64,000 bases of DNA, taken from positions 558,001-622,000 of the forward strand of contig JACEUQ010000001.1 in assembly GCA_024998815.1 (NCBI GenBank), in the 5' to 3' direction. The notes under the pieces were generated by a model. The model was not told the origin of the DNA. It made no database searches and saw only the letters and a list, made by a program, of their open reading frames with translations. The position numbers and the translations under genes were made by a program. Every line of letters begins with the position of its first letter. Within the stretch, counting starts at the first letter, position 1. Positions 24,916-34,327 of this stretch are shown in pieces. The DNA is from Opitutus sp. (GTDB lineage: Bacteria > Verrucomicrobiota > Verrucomicrobiia > Opitutales > Opitutaceae).

Positions 24916-26088
24916 ATGCGTCGCTTCTCTCGATTTCCATCCCCTTGCCGACGCGGTTCCGTATTGCTCATCGTGCTCGTCACGCTGGTGTTCGCCACCT
25001 CGGCCCTGCTTCTGTTCATAGAAAAAGCGGGTACCGATCTGCTGGTGGATATCCGGGAAGCCGATGCCGCCCGCTTGCGGCAGGAAGCCTACTCCGCTCT
25101 CGAGACGACCCTCGCCGTGCTGGAGGACTTCCGCGTGGTCGGGGACGGGCTTCACGGTCCGGCCGAAGGCTGGGGTGACCCGCTCGGCTTTGCCGGTTAC
25201 ACGCCTGCCGAGGGACGTACGGTGGAGGTTTCACTGGAGGACGAGAGCGCCAAGTTGCCGCTTCCCTCTGTGAAGGCGGAGATGCTCATCGCGGTGTTCA
25301 AGTCCTGGCAGGTGCCCCAAACCGATGCCGAGCGCCTCACGGACTCACTGCTGGGTTGGATCAAAAAGGATCACACCGCGACTGCGATTGGCGCACCGAC
25401 CTTAACGGATTACGAAAATACGGCACTGCCCTTTGTTCCTCCGGGACGGTCACTGCGCTCATTTGCCGAATTGGCTGCGATTGAGGGCGTGCGCCAGGTG
25501 TTTTTCGATGAAGTCACCGGTTTTCCGACAGAGATGTATCAACGCTTCACCGACACCTTTTCGCTTTATGATTTCGATTCGCCCAACCTGAACGGCAATC
25601 GGCTCGAGCCCCTGCTGGCACTTGAAACCATCGACGCGCAGCAGCAGCAGCGGGTGGCCGAATTCCTATCTGGCGCGGGCTCGTACCAAAGCCAAGGCCC
25701 AGGGTTTTTCAAAAGCGGGCGCAGCGTTGCCGCAGTCGCGGGAGGGCAACTCGCGAAACTGGGCTATGGGTACAAAGTGAGTGCGCTGCGGATTACCGTG
25801 ACGGTTCGGCAGGGCTTGGCTTCTTTCCGCTTGATGGCGGTGGTGGCTCCGGAGGGCGGCGCCAAGGTCGCCCCGGCCAGCTCAGCCAGCAGCGTAGCGA
25901 CCGAAGCGAGTCCAGCCGCGGTCAGTTCCAACAAAGCCGCCCAGAAGTCCGATCCCAGGCGTGCGCCCCCGGCAGATAAAACCTCCGGCCAGCCCGCCGA
26001 TCTCAAATACCCGTTTACGTTTCTCGAAATCCGTGAAAACGATAGTGCTGTTCCGCCCCCTGCCTCTACCGCTGAACCGTCTGCATGA
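24916..26088 (+). CDS. gspK: Type II secretion minor pseudopilin GspK-like
   Basis: 390 aa from the ATG at 24916. N-terminus CRRG-SVLLIVLVTLVFATSALL is a class III signal without Glu5, as expected for GspK, which caps the pseudopilus. The large periplasmic part contains the SAM-like fold region (VFKSWQVPQTDAERLTDSLLGWIKKD, and PFVPPGRSLRSFAELAAIEGV, the typical PYxxxNxPFxSxxEL block). An Ala/Ser/Pro-rich tail of about 60 residues is unusual. Overlaps the next gene by 4 bp. Confidence 0.88.
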   Translation: MRRFSRFPSPCRRGSVLLIVLVTLVFATSALLLFIEKAGTDLLVDIREADAARLRQEAYSALETTLAVLEDFRVVGDGLHGPAEGWGDPLGFAGYTPAEGRTVEVSLEDESAKLPLPSVKAEMLIAVFKSWQVPQTDAERLTDSLLGWIKKDHTATAIGAPTLTDYENTALPFVPPGRSLRSFAELAAIEGVRQVFFDEVTGFPTEMYQRFTDTFSLYDFDSPNLNGNRLEPLLALETIDAQQQQRVAEFLSGAGSYQSQGPGFFKSGRSVAAVAGGQLAKLGYGYKVSALRITVTVRQGLASFRLMAVVAPEGGAKVAPASSASSVATEASPAAVSSNKAAQKSDPRRAPPADKTSGQPADLKYPFTFLEIRENDSAVPPPASTAEPSA

Positions 26089-27269
26089 GCCTCACTTCGT
26101 TTAAACGCTTTTTACCCGCCGCACCACCTCGACACATTGTGCGGGTGGCCGACGCGTTGTTTTTTGTCCGTTCAGTTGCCGTGGCCGAGGGGACAAGCGC
26201 AGCCGACGTGGCGGCCCAAGCGGAGTTGGCCATCGAGGCCCTTGCGCCCTTTCCGGTGGCGCAACTTTACTACGGCCATTACTGGAAAGCGGGCGCGACG
26301 AGCGTGTTGATCTATGCCGCTTACCGGAAGCGTTTCACCGCCGACGAGGTTTCGACGTGGGCTGATGCCGAGGCGGTTTTACCGAACTTCGTTACGGTTC
26401 TTAATGGTAGTCCCGCTCCATTGTCCGCCACTGCAGTGGTGGTGCCGGGTGCGAGCAGTGTGACTGGACTTTATTTTGCCGATGCGAGCGGGGTTCCGTC
26501 GCAGGTGCGCGTCGAGCCGTTGCCCGTTGAGGCGACCGAGGCCGACCGTGAAGCGGCTCGTGCGGCCCTTCTAGGGGCGTTTCCCGAGAAACTGCACGTG
26601 GTGAAGCTGGAAGCAGAGCCGGTGTTCGACGCGGCGTCAGCACAAGAGCAGTTCGTTTTCCGCACGGGAGCGCAGGAATCGCGTTTTGGCGCCAACGAGG
26701 TCGCTCCGCTCGATGTGCGCGACAAGGGCGAGCTGGAATCCCGACGCCGTGCCCACGGCCGCGATGTGATCTTATGGCGCACGTTCTTGGGGTGCGCGGC
26801 GGCCATCGCGTTGTCTGCGCTCCTCGAACTGGGACTGGTGGGCACCTCGTTCTGGCAAAGCCGCCGCTTGGTGCTGGAGGCGCGGCAAAAGCCCGTGGTG
26901 GAGGCCATCATGACCTCGCAGGCTCTGGCGACGCGCATTGAAGAGCTTTCCAATAAGCGGCTGCTTCCTTTCGAGATGCTGGCGCTGGTTAATGGCGTTC
27001 GACCCGATTCGATTCAATTTATGCGTACGGTGACCAGCGGCCTTTATAAGCTGGAGGTCGAGGCTCAGACGAGTGCTTCGGGGGATATCGACGTGTTTCG
27101 CTCCGCGCTCAACAGGCTCGCCAGTTGTCAAAAGGCCGAGGTGGTTGACCCGCGCAGCCGTGACGGGGTTTCGACCTTCAAGCTAGTGGTGACCTTTCGT
27201 CCTGAGGCATTTAAAGAAACCGCACCGGATCCCGTGCCGGCGCCAACTGTTCCGGAGGTCACATCATGA
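26085..27269 (+). CDS. GspL-like type II secretion assembly protein
   Basis: 394 aa. The cytoplasmic N-terminal ~225 residues are followed by a single membrane segment (TFLGCAAAIALSALLELGLVG, about 230-252) and a periplasmic ferredoxin-like domain of about 130 residues. This is the bitopic GspL/PilM-PilN layout that links the ATPase to the pseudopilus. No clear actin-like motifs are visible by eye in the N-terminal part, so the call rests on topology and on its place between gspK and the GspM-like gene. Confidence 0.7.
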   Translation: MSLTSFKRFLPAAPPRHIVRVADALFFVRSVAVAEGTSAADVAAQAELAIEALAPFPVAQLYYGHYWKAGATSVLIYAAYRKRFTADEVSTWADAEAVLPNFVTVLNGSPAPLSATAVVVPGASSVTGLYFADASGVPSQVRVEPLPVEATEADREAARAALLGAFPEKLHVVKLEAEPVFDAASAQEQFVFRTGAQESRFGANEVAPLDVRDKGELESRRRAHGRDVILWRTFLGCAAAIALSALLELGLVGTSFWQSRRLVLEARQKPVVEAIMTSQALATRIEELSNKRLLPFEMLALVNGVRPDSIQFMRTVTSGLYKLEVEAQTSASGDIDVFRSALNRLASCQKAEVVDPRSRDGVSTFKLVVTFRPEAFKETAPDPVPAPTVPEVTS

Positions 27270-27790
27270 AAGCTTTTTTCCTTAGTCGCCTCCTGCGCGA
27301 AAAAATCCTGCTGCTGGCGTTCACCCTGCTTGGTGCGGCTATCTGGCTGTCCGGAGTGGGCGAACGCGTGGCCGCTCAGGTGCGCGCGATTCGGGTGACC
27401 TCGACCGACTTGGATGTGCAGCAGCGCTGGTTATTGCAACGTGACCGTATCGAGAAGGAAGCTACGCTGGCCGTCGAGCATCTCGACCCGTCGCGGAGTT
27501 TTGACAGCGTGCGCCTGCAGGGGGAATTGAATATGCTGGCCCGTTCGGCAGGGCTTTCCAACTACGACGTCTCTGACAGTCGCACCGTGCGCTCCAGTCA
27601 GTTCGCGGTGCACTCGGTTCAGTTTTCGGCCCGCAATTCCGACATGGGGGCGCTGATTGCGTTTTATCAATCGCTGACTCAACGCGCGCCGTACTTGGGG
27701 CTTGAGCAGTTTTCCTTGGCCAGTAACCGGGCCAATGCCTCTCAATTATCCGCCTCGTGGCGCGTGACCTCCGTCGAGATCGCGCGGTGA
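27266..27790 (+). CDS. GspM-like type II secretion assembly protein
   Basis: 174 aa. Short cytoplasmic start, one membrane segment (EKILLLAFTLLGAAIWLSGVG, about 12-32), a helical stretch, and a C-terminal ferredoxin-like domain. GspM partners GspL. Assigned by topology, size and final place in the run; overlaps the GspL-like gene by 4 bp. The secretin GspD, ATPase GspE, GspF and GspC are not in the window. Confidence 0.7.
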   Translation: MKAFFLSRLLREKILLLAFTLLGAAIWLSGVGERVAAQVRAIRVTSTDLDVQQRWLLQRDRIEKEATLAVEHLDPSRSFDSVRLQGELNMLARSAGLSNYDVSDSRTVRSSQFAVHSVQFSARNSDMGALIAFYQSLTQRAPYLGLEQFSLASNRANASQLSASWRVTSVEIAR

Positions 27791-27949
27791 TCGATCTAGG
27801 CTTCGCGCCCAACTCACTGAACGGTTCAGGCGCGCAACGCGTATTGGTGGCAAAGCTTTGGCTTCTTGGGCTGATTTTAGTCGCTTAGCGAAGCGGTGAA
27901 TAGGCGTTGGGCTACGGGTGTGGGGCGCGCAAAAACCGTGGCGCACCCC

Positions 27950-29026
27950 TCAGTGGCCGCCTTCGAGATCGCCGGGTTTGAGCAGGGCGGCGAAGGGCGG
28001 TTTGTTGGCCGCCTTGAGGTAGGCTTCCTTCGGCTCGATGCTGCCGTCTTGCACGCGGGCCAACAGGCTTTGGTCCATGGTAATCATGCCGTCGGCCCCG
28101 CCGCCTTCGATCAGGGCGCGGATGTTGTTGATCTGACCGCTGCGGATCGTGTTGGGCAGGGCTTCGTGCTGCATGAGGATCTCATGGACCGCGCAGCGGC
28201 CTTTGGGCACGCGTTTACAGAGCAACTGCGCCACCACGCCGGCGAGACAGCCGGCGAGCATCACACGGACCTGGTTTTGCTCCTGCGCGGGGAAGGCGTT
28301 GATGATGCGGTCGATGGTTTTTGGAGCGTTGTTGGTGTGTAGCGTGCCGAAGACGAGCATGCCCATGCTGGCGCAACTTAGTGCGAGCTTGATCGTTTCC
28401 AGCTCGCGCATCTCGCCGACGAGGATGATGTCGGGGTCGTGGCGCATCGCGCCTTTGAGGGCCGCACCGAAGGAGCGGGTGTGGTCGCCGACCTCGCGGT
28501 GGACGATGACCGACTTTTTGTTTTGGTGCACGAACTCGACTGGGTCCTCGATCGTGATGATGTGCCGCGCCGAGGTGTCGTTAATATAATCGATCATCGC
28601 GGCCAGCGTAGTGGATTTACCACTGCCGGTCGGGCCGGTCACCACCACCAGACCCTCGTTGAGATTACAGAGTTTTTTGAGCGCCGGGGGCAGCTTGAGG
28701 TCGTCGAAGGAGAGGATTTTCGAGGGGATCTGGCGGAAGACGGCGGCTTGCCCCCAGTGGTTATAGAGAAAATTGCCGCGGAAACGGGCCAGGCCGGGGA
28801 TTTCGTGGGCGAGGTCGAGGTCGCGTTTTTCCAAAAACTGGGCCCAGCGTGCCGGCGGACAGATGCCTTGCAGCAGTTCGGTCATGTAAGCTGCGGTGAC
28901 GGGCGTGTCGGCGAGCGGGATGAGGTTGCCGGAGATGCGGGATTTGGGGGGCAGTCCGACCGTGAGGTGCAGGTCGGAGCCGCCCTTTTCGAGCATGGTG
29001 CGGAGGAGTGAGTCGATGACGGCCAT
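27950..29026 (-). CDS. Type IV pilus retraction ATPase, PilT/PilU family
   Basis: 358 aa hexameric cytoplasmic ATPase. Walker A GPTGSGKSTT (residues 131-140), Asp box IITIEDPVEFVHQ, Walker B DPDIILVGEMRE, His box GTLHTNNAPKTIDRI. The N-terminal PAS-like domain starts GGSDLHLTVGLPPKSRI, as in PilT. The C-terminal AIRNLIRE motif of PilT reads NNIRALIEGGG here, nearer to PilU. Likely powers pilus retraction. Convergent with the T2SS run and followed upstream by a second PilT-family gene on the same strand. Confidence 0.92.
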   Translation of the reverse strand: MAVIDSLLRTMLEKGGSDLHLTVGLPPKSRISGNLIPLADTPVTAAYMTELLQGICPPARWAQFLEKRDLDLAHEIPGLARFRGNFLYNHWGQAAVFRQIPSKILSFDDLKLPPALKKLCNLNEGLVVVTGPTGSGKSTTLAAMIDYINDTSARHIITIEDPVEFVHQNKKSVIVHREVGDHTRSFGAALKGAMRHDPDIILVGEMRELETIKLALSCASMGMLVFGTLHTNNAPKTIDRIINAFPAQEQNQVRVMLAGCLAGVVAQLLCKRVPKGRCAVHEILMQHEALPNTIRSGQINNIRALIEGGGADGMITMDQSLLARVQDGSIEPKEAYLKAANKPPFAALLKPGDLEGGH

Positions 29027-29056
29027 TTAAAAAAAAGATGAGGGGGCGGGGGCTTT

Positions 29057-29165
29057 AACTCGTTCTCTTACTCTTACTCCTACTCGTTCTCGATGTTGTG
29101 GCGCTTGGGCCAAAGAAGGAGAACTGAAAGGAGAACGAGTAAGATTAAGAGAACGAGAACGAGTT
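29057..29165. repeat. Imperfect inverted repeat of ACTCGTTCTC / GAGAACGAGT type
   Basis: Left arm 29057-29092, right arm 29131-29165, 38-bp spacer. Both arms begin AACTCGTTCTC and end TACTCGTTCTC when read in the same direction, with a short-period CT-rich middle. It sits between the two PilT-family genes and has no reading frame inside. A different class from the NNCGCAAAG elements but the same general design. Confidence 0.85.
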
Positions 29166-29188
29166 GGCGGAGGGGGAGGGCGCGAGGC

Positions 29189-30649
29189 TCAGGTGATTTT
29201 GGCCTGGAGCATGCGGGTGCTGATGTTTTTGCGGGCGGTTTCGGCGGTGATCTTGCCCTGTTCCCAGAGCTCGAAGACGACGTTTTCCATCAAATACATG
29301 CCTTCGCGTTTGCCGGTTTCGAGGACGTTGCGCAGGCCCTGCGTCTTGCCGTCGCGGATGAGCGCGATCACCGCGGAGTTGGCCACGAGGAGTTCGCCGG
29401 CCAGCACGAGGCCGCCGTCGGTTGTGGGCAGGAGGCGTTGGCAGAGGATGCCGCGCAGGCTCTCGGCCACGCTGGCGCGGATTTGCGCCTGCTGGGCGGG
29501 AGGGAAGACGTCGAGCAGGCGGTTGAGTGTGGTGGCGGCGTCACTGGTGTGCATGGTGCCGATCACTAAGTGGCCGGTTTCACTCGCCGTGATGGCCATC
29601 TCGATGGTTTCCAGGTCGCGCAGTTCGCCGATCACGATGACGTCGGGGTCTTCGCGCAGGGCTCCTTTAAGGGCAGAGGCGAAGCTGGCGGTGTGCGCGC
29701 CGACTTCGCGCTGGGTGAGGTTGCACTGCTGGGCGGGCTGGACCACCTCGATGGGGTCTTCGACGGTTATGATGTGGTCCTGCCGGCTGGCATTGAGCTC
29801 TGCAACGAGGGCGGCGAGGGTGGTGGTTTTGCCGGAGCCTACGGGGCCGGTGACCAGGATCAGGCCGTTGTGATAATTGAGCAGCTTTTTGACGTCGTCG
29901 AGGTTGCGCAGGCCGAGCTCTTCGAGGCGTGGGATGCGGGCGGGCACCATCCGGTACGAACCGGAGGCGCCACCTTTGTGAAACATCAGATTCACCCGGT
30001 AGCGGTTGCTGGCGTCGAGGGCCAGGGCGTAGTCGAAGTCGCGGATCTCCTGATACAGGGCGCGTTGTTCGGGGGTGAGCAGGGCGAGGTTGAGCCGCAG
30101 GGCTTCCTCGGCGGTGAGCCGGTGCTGGCCGAGCGTAACCAGTGCGCGGTTACGCCGCATAAACGGAACCATACCGGCGGAAAGGTGCAGGTCGCTGGCA
30201 CCGTAGCGGGCGCAGTCGCGCAGGAGTTTATTCAACGCGGCGGCGAGGGCGGGTGCGTCCATCGAGCCAAGTTGCTCCCAGGCGAGCACGGGGAGTGACG
30301 CGGGGCCTGAGGCAGGGGGGGCGTCGGCAGGAGCCGGTGCGGCGGTTGCTGGCGGCGGCGTGGTTTTACGCAAGCTGAGGGTGGGCCCGGGTGCGGCGGC
30401 TGCCACCGTTGTGGCGAACGGGTCGTCGGCGGGCGGGCCGTCCTTTCCCTTGGTGAAAGCAAGGTCAAGGACCCGCTCCAGGGAGTCGAGCTGCTCGTCC
30501 GCCACATGGCCGTCGTCGATGAGTTTTTGGGCGAAATCCATCAACTCGACCTCGGTGCCGAGGGCCGCCTTAACGGCGAGGGCGTGGGCGCGGGTAAACA
30601 GGTTTTGATCGAGACCGATACGAACAAGCCAACGAATCTGATTTTGCAT
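29189..30649 (-). CDS. PilT-family ATPase with N-terminal extension
   Basis: 486 aa from the ATG at 30649 (MQNQIRWLVR). The first ~75 residues are a small helical domain of the kind found before some GspE/PilB/PilT ATPases, followed by a Pro/Ala-rich linker to about 130. The ATPase part has GASDLHLSAGMVPFMRRN, Walker A GPVGSGKTTT, Asp box ITVEDPIEVVQP, Walker B DPDVIVIGELRD and His box GTMHTSDAATTLNRL. It lacks the four-Cys zinc site of PilB/GspE, so it belongs with PilT/PilU. With the neighbouring gene it may form a PilT-PilU-like pair. Confidence 0.9.
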   Translation of the reverse strand: MQNQIRWLVRIGLDQNLFTRAHALAVKAALGTEVELMDFAQKLIDDGHVADEQLDSLERVLDLAFTKGKDGPPADDPFATTVAAAAPGPTLSLRKTTPPPATAAPAPADAPPASGPASLPVLAWEQLGSMDAPALAAALNKLLRDCARYGASDLHLSAGMVPFMRRNRALVTLGQHRLTAEEALRLNLALLTPEQRALYQEIRDFDYALALDASNRYRVNLMFHKGGASGSYRMVPARIPRLEELGLRNLDDVKKLLNYHNGLILVTGPVGSGKTTTLAALVAELNASRQDHIITVEDPIEVVQPAQQCNLTQREVGAHTASFASALKGALREDPDVIVIGELRDLETIEMAITASETGHLVIGTMHTSDAATTLNRLLDVFPPAQQAQIRASVAESLRGILCQRLLPTTDGGLVLAGELLVANSAVIALIRDGKTQGLRNVLETGKREGMYLMENVVFELWEQGKITAETARKNISTRMLQAKIT

Positions 30650-30817
30650 GGGGTGGGGCGGTGCCAGAGGCGGATCGTGAGTGTGTGAAGCGCAAGGACC
30701 GAGCCAAGCGCCAAAACCAAGCCCCACCGCCGATTCATTGAACAGCTAAACACCTGAATACTAACAAAGGAGCGGAATAAGCGGGACAAGCCCCAGGAAA
30801 TCATTTTGGCTGGGTGA

Positions 30818-32640
30818 ATGATGCCGGCCGAAACGAACCCGTCGAACCCCCAAGGGGAGGTGATTTCGCTGCGCCACTTGCAGGTGCAGGTGCTAGACAG
30901 CCCCGAGTTAAACGCCCGAGCGCAGGGGCTGCTTGAGGAGCATCACTATCTGGGCGCGGTGAAACCGGTGGGCGAGCGGCTGCTGTACGCGGTGAGCGAT
31001 GCGCAGGGCACCTGGGTGGCGGTGCTGGTGTTTGCGGCGGCGGCGCTGCACCTGCGCGGCCGGGAGGCGTGGATTGGCTGGAGTGGAGAACAGCGCCGAC
31101 GCCGATTGGCGCTGGTGGTCAACAACGTGCGGTTCCTGCTGCTGCCCAAGCCGGCGGTGCCCAACTTGGGCTCGGCGGTTTTGAGCCGGGTGCTCGGCCG
31201 GCTCAGTGCCGACTGGCAGTCGCGTTACGAGCACCCCGTGCTCGTCGGGGAAACCTTCGTCGACCCCGAGCGTTTTACGGGAAGTGTATACAAGGCATCC
31301 GGGTGGACCGAGTTGGGCCTGACCAAGGGCAACACGCGTAAGTCGCGCGATTACTACGAGCACCACGCCAAGCCCAAGCGCTTGTTTGTGCGCGAGCTGG
31401 AGCCCCGGGCCCGGAGAGCTCTTCAGGCAGGGCAGATCAAACCCTCGCTGGCTGCGGTGGAGGCGAAAGTTCCGGTGCGAAGTACCCTGAAGGCCCCCGA
31501 TTTAATCAGCCTGGCGGAGGCCTTCCGGCAAGTGCCTGAATACCGCGCCTACATCGGGGCCTATCCCTTGCACGCGCTGCTGGCGATCACGGCGGCGGCC
31601 TATCTGGCCGGAGCACCCCGCGGCCAACGTGACCTGGCCGCTTTCGCCCGCCGGCTCTCCCCGGTCCAACGCCAAGCCCTCGGGGTGATCCGCCGCCGCG
31701 GCAAATACGGCGCTCCCAGCCAGCCCACCTTCAGCCGTCTGTTCGCCCGTGTGCAGGCCGCGCGCATCGAGGAGGTTTTACTCGCCCACCAACGCCAGGT
31801 GCGAGGCGAGCCTCCCGCCACCGAGATCGTGGTCATCGACGGCAAAGTCCCCAAGCACAGCGGCGGACAAAACGTCGTGACCGCGGTTACCTCGCCGAGC
31901 TTGTTTTATCTCGGCAGCGAGGTCGTCGCCGAAAAAAGTAACGAGATTCCCGCCGCCCGCGCCCTGTGTGAGAGACTCGATTTGGTCGATAAACTCGTGA
32001 GCCTTGATGCCCTGCATACCCAGGCGGACACCGCGCGGGCGATCGTACTGGAGCATGGCGGCGACTACCTGTTCACCGTCAAAGGCAATCAGCCCGGCTT
32101 GCAGAAAATCGTAGCAGCGCAAGTGCCCGATCCGGGCGCCCCTTTTTTGACCCGTTAAAAGATCCCGCTGCCGAGCAACGTACCACCCAGGAAAAGAAGC
32201 ACCCCGTGACGCGCACCCTGGTGGCGCGCGAGTTGAGCGCGGAAAGCGCCTGCTTCCCCCTGGTGGCGCAAGCCGCGAGAATCTGCCGAAAACGCCACGG
32301 CAAGCCCACCGAGACCGTGGCGCTGATCACCAGTCGCCCCGCCGCCGAGTTGACTCCCGCCCAATGGCTGGAGGTCAACATTGCGCACTGGGGAATCAAG
32401 ACCGGTTTGCATGCCCGCCTCGACGCCTCGCGCCAGGATGATCGCTGCCGATTACGCCGCCCGAACGCGGTGCGCATCCACGGCATGTTCAACCGCTGGG
32501 CCAACAGCCTGTTCATGCACTGGCGCGGTCAACGAACTAAAAAACGCCACCTTTATACCTCCGACTTTATCGCCCACATGTCCGAAAATCATGACCGTCG
32601 CGCGCTCCGCGCACTTACCTCGGTAAACTTCCCGCTATGA
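30818..32640 (+). pseudogene. ISAs1-family transposase fused to a DruA-like (DUF4338) domain, frameshifted
   Basis: Two reading frames make one protein. The first (30818-32158) encodes a DUF4338/DruA-type domain (about residues 35-165: HHYLGAVKPVGERLLYAVS, EAWIGWSGEQRRRRL, VGETFVDPERFTGSVYKASGW), then the ISAs1 helical domain and most of the DDE catalytic domain (EIVVIDGKVPKHS, SLDALHTQADTARAIVLEHGGDYLFTVKGNQP). It stops after a CCCCTTTTTT run at about 32138-32150; moving one base back continues the protein to 32640 (RTLVARELSAES to the end). The usual catalytic Glu in HWGIExxLH reads Lys (HWGIKTGLH, codon AAG for GAG). Two lesions point to a dead copy. I see no clear terminal inverted repeats. 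Confidence 0.85.
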
Positions 32641-32728
32641 ATCGGCGCTGACCAAGCCCGGGGCGGCCACATCGAAGGTTGCAAAGCCGGGGGTTTCGCT
32701 GACGCTGGCCGCTTCAACCCGTTCATTC

Positions 32729-34315
32729 ATGTTAAGAAAGATCATCTCGAAGCTGCGCGCCACGTTCGCTCCTTCGGCCAAGGCCAAGCCCGAACTCAAG
32801 GGCGGCCATCCCGCTTACGACGTTAAACCCCGTCCCTCCAAACCTCACGCTCGCAGCGATAAGTCGCCTCACGAGCGCGGGCCTAAGTCCGAATTCAAGC
32901 CAGCGCACGCCAAGCCCAAACCCCAGGGCCAGCCTAACGCGCCTGCGCGCCTCGCCCGCGACGCCAACGAGAGTGCTTCTCGCCGCAACGCTCCCCGCCA
33001 GCCCGAGCGCGGTGAAAAACGCGAGCGTCCCGCCATCGACCAGTCCTTCGACGGTCCGACTCGCGCCCCGATCAAACCGGTCGCGCCCATCGAGATTCCC
33101 AAGCAGGACACCTCTTTCACCCAGCTCGGGCTAAACGACGCCATCGCCTTTGCGGTGGCCGAGATGGGGTATACCGAGCCGACTCCGATCCAGGCCCAGG
33201 CCGTCCCCGTGGTCCTCGCCGGCCAGGATGTGATCGGTTCGGCGCAAACCGGCACGGGTAAAACCGCCGCCTTTGCCCTGCCGCTCATGCACCGCCTCGG
33301 TTCGCATCAGAAAAAAACACGCTGCCTCGTGCTCGAGCCCACCCGCGAACTCGCGCTGCAAGTCGAAGAAGCGTTTCAGAAATACGCCAAGTACACCGAC
33401 CTGACCGTGACTGTCGTTTATGGTGGAGTGGGTTATGGTAAACAACGCGATGACTTGGCCCGTGGCGTGGACGTGATCGCTGCCACCCCCGGCCGTCTGC
33501 TCGACCATATTGAGCAGGGCACCGCCAGCCTGGCCGACGTGGAAATTCTCGTGCTCGACGAGGTCGACCGCATGCTCGACATGGGCTTTTTGCCCGATGT
33601 GAAGCGTATCATCCAGCGCTGCCCGCAGGTGCGCCAGACCCTCTTTTTTAGCGCCACCATGCCGCCCGAACTGGCCCAGCTGGCTGGTTGGGCGCTCAAA
33701 GATCCGGTCGAAATCAAGATCGGCCAGCGCCGCTCGGCCGCCGAAACCGTTTCGCACGCGTTTTACCCGGTCGTCGCCAACCAGAAGTTCGACTTGCTCA
33801 TCGAGCTGCTGCGCCGCACGGAGTTCAAGAGCATCATTATCTTCACGCGCACCAAGATGGGCGCCGACCGCATCGCCCACCGTCTGCTGGCCGAGAAACA
33901 CACCGTCGGGGTGATCCACTCAGACCGCAGCCAACGCGAACGCGTCGAGGCGCTGCAGGGCTTTAAGGACGGCCGTTTCGAGGTGCTGGTCGCCACCGAC
34001 ATCGCCGCCCGCGGTTTGGACATCGCCGGCGTGTCGCATGTGATCAACTACGATGTGCCCGAGAACGCCGAGGATTACGTGCACCGCATCGGCCGCACCG
34101 GCCGCGCCCAGGCCACCGGCGACGCCTTTACCTTGGTGACCGAGGAAGACGTGCGCGACGCGCGGTCGATCGAGCGCTTCATCGGCGCGACCATTGAGCG
34201 CAAAAAACTGGAAGGATTCCCCTACGTTTATTCAGCCCTGTTTGACGAGAAGGCGATCGCCGAGGCCGCACCGCTGGCCAAGCCGAAGAGCCGCTTGATG
34301 CGCGGCTCGCGTTGA
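32729..34315 (+). CDS. DEAD-box RNA helicase, RhlE-like, with basic N-terminal extension
   Basis: 528 aa. Residues 1-125 are a disordered Lys/Pro/Arg-rich extension. Then Q motif (FTQLGLNDAIAFAV to PTPIQAQAVP), motif I AQTGTGKT (172-179), Ia PTRELA, Ib TPGRLLDH, motif II read as LDEVDRMLDMGF, so DEVD in place of DEAD, III SAT, IV IIFTRTK, V ATDIAARGLDI and VI HRIGRTGRAQ. Probably cytoplasmic, acting in RNA folding or turnover and cold growth, as known for RhlE-type proteins. The extension may bind RNA. A strong terminator follows. Confidence 0.95.
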   Translation: MLRKIISKLRATFAPSAKAKPELKGGHPAYDVKPRPSKPHARSDKSPHERGPKSEFKPAHAKPKPQGQPNAPARLARDANESASRRNAPRQPERGEKRERPAIDQSFDGPTRAPIKPVAPIEIPKQDTSFTQLGLNDAIAFAVAEMGYTEPTPIQAQAVPVVLAGQDVIGSAQTGTGKTAAFALPLMHRLGSHQKKTRCLVLEPTRELALQVEEAFQKYAKYTDLTVTVVYGGVGYGKQRDDLARGVDVIAATPGRLLDHIEQGTASLADVEILVLDEVDRMLDMGFLPDVKRIIQRCPQVRQTLFFSATMPPELAQLAGWALKDPVEIKIGQRRSAAETVSHAFYPVVANQKFDLLIELLRRTEFKSIIIFTRTKMGADRIAHRLLAEKHTVGVIHSDRSQRERVEALQGFKDGRFEVLVATDIAARGLDIAGVSHVINYDVPENAEDYVHRIGRTGRAQATGDAFTLVTEEDVRDARSIERFIGATIERKKLEGFPYVYSALFDEKAIAEAAPLAKPKSRLMRGSR

Positions 34316-34327
34316 AGGGTGGATATG

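Noticed and set aside
31778-32516. Minus-strand frames opposite the transposase
   Set aside because: Shadow frames of a high-GC gene; no independent domain.
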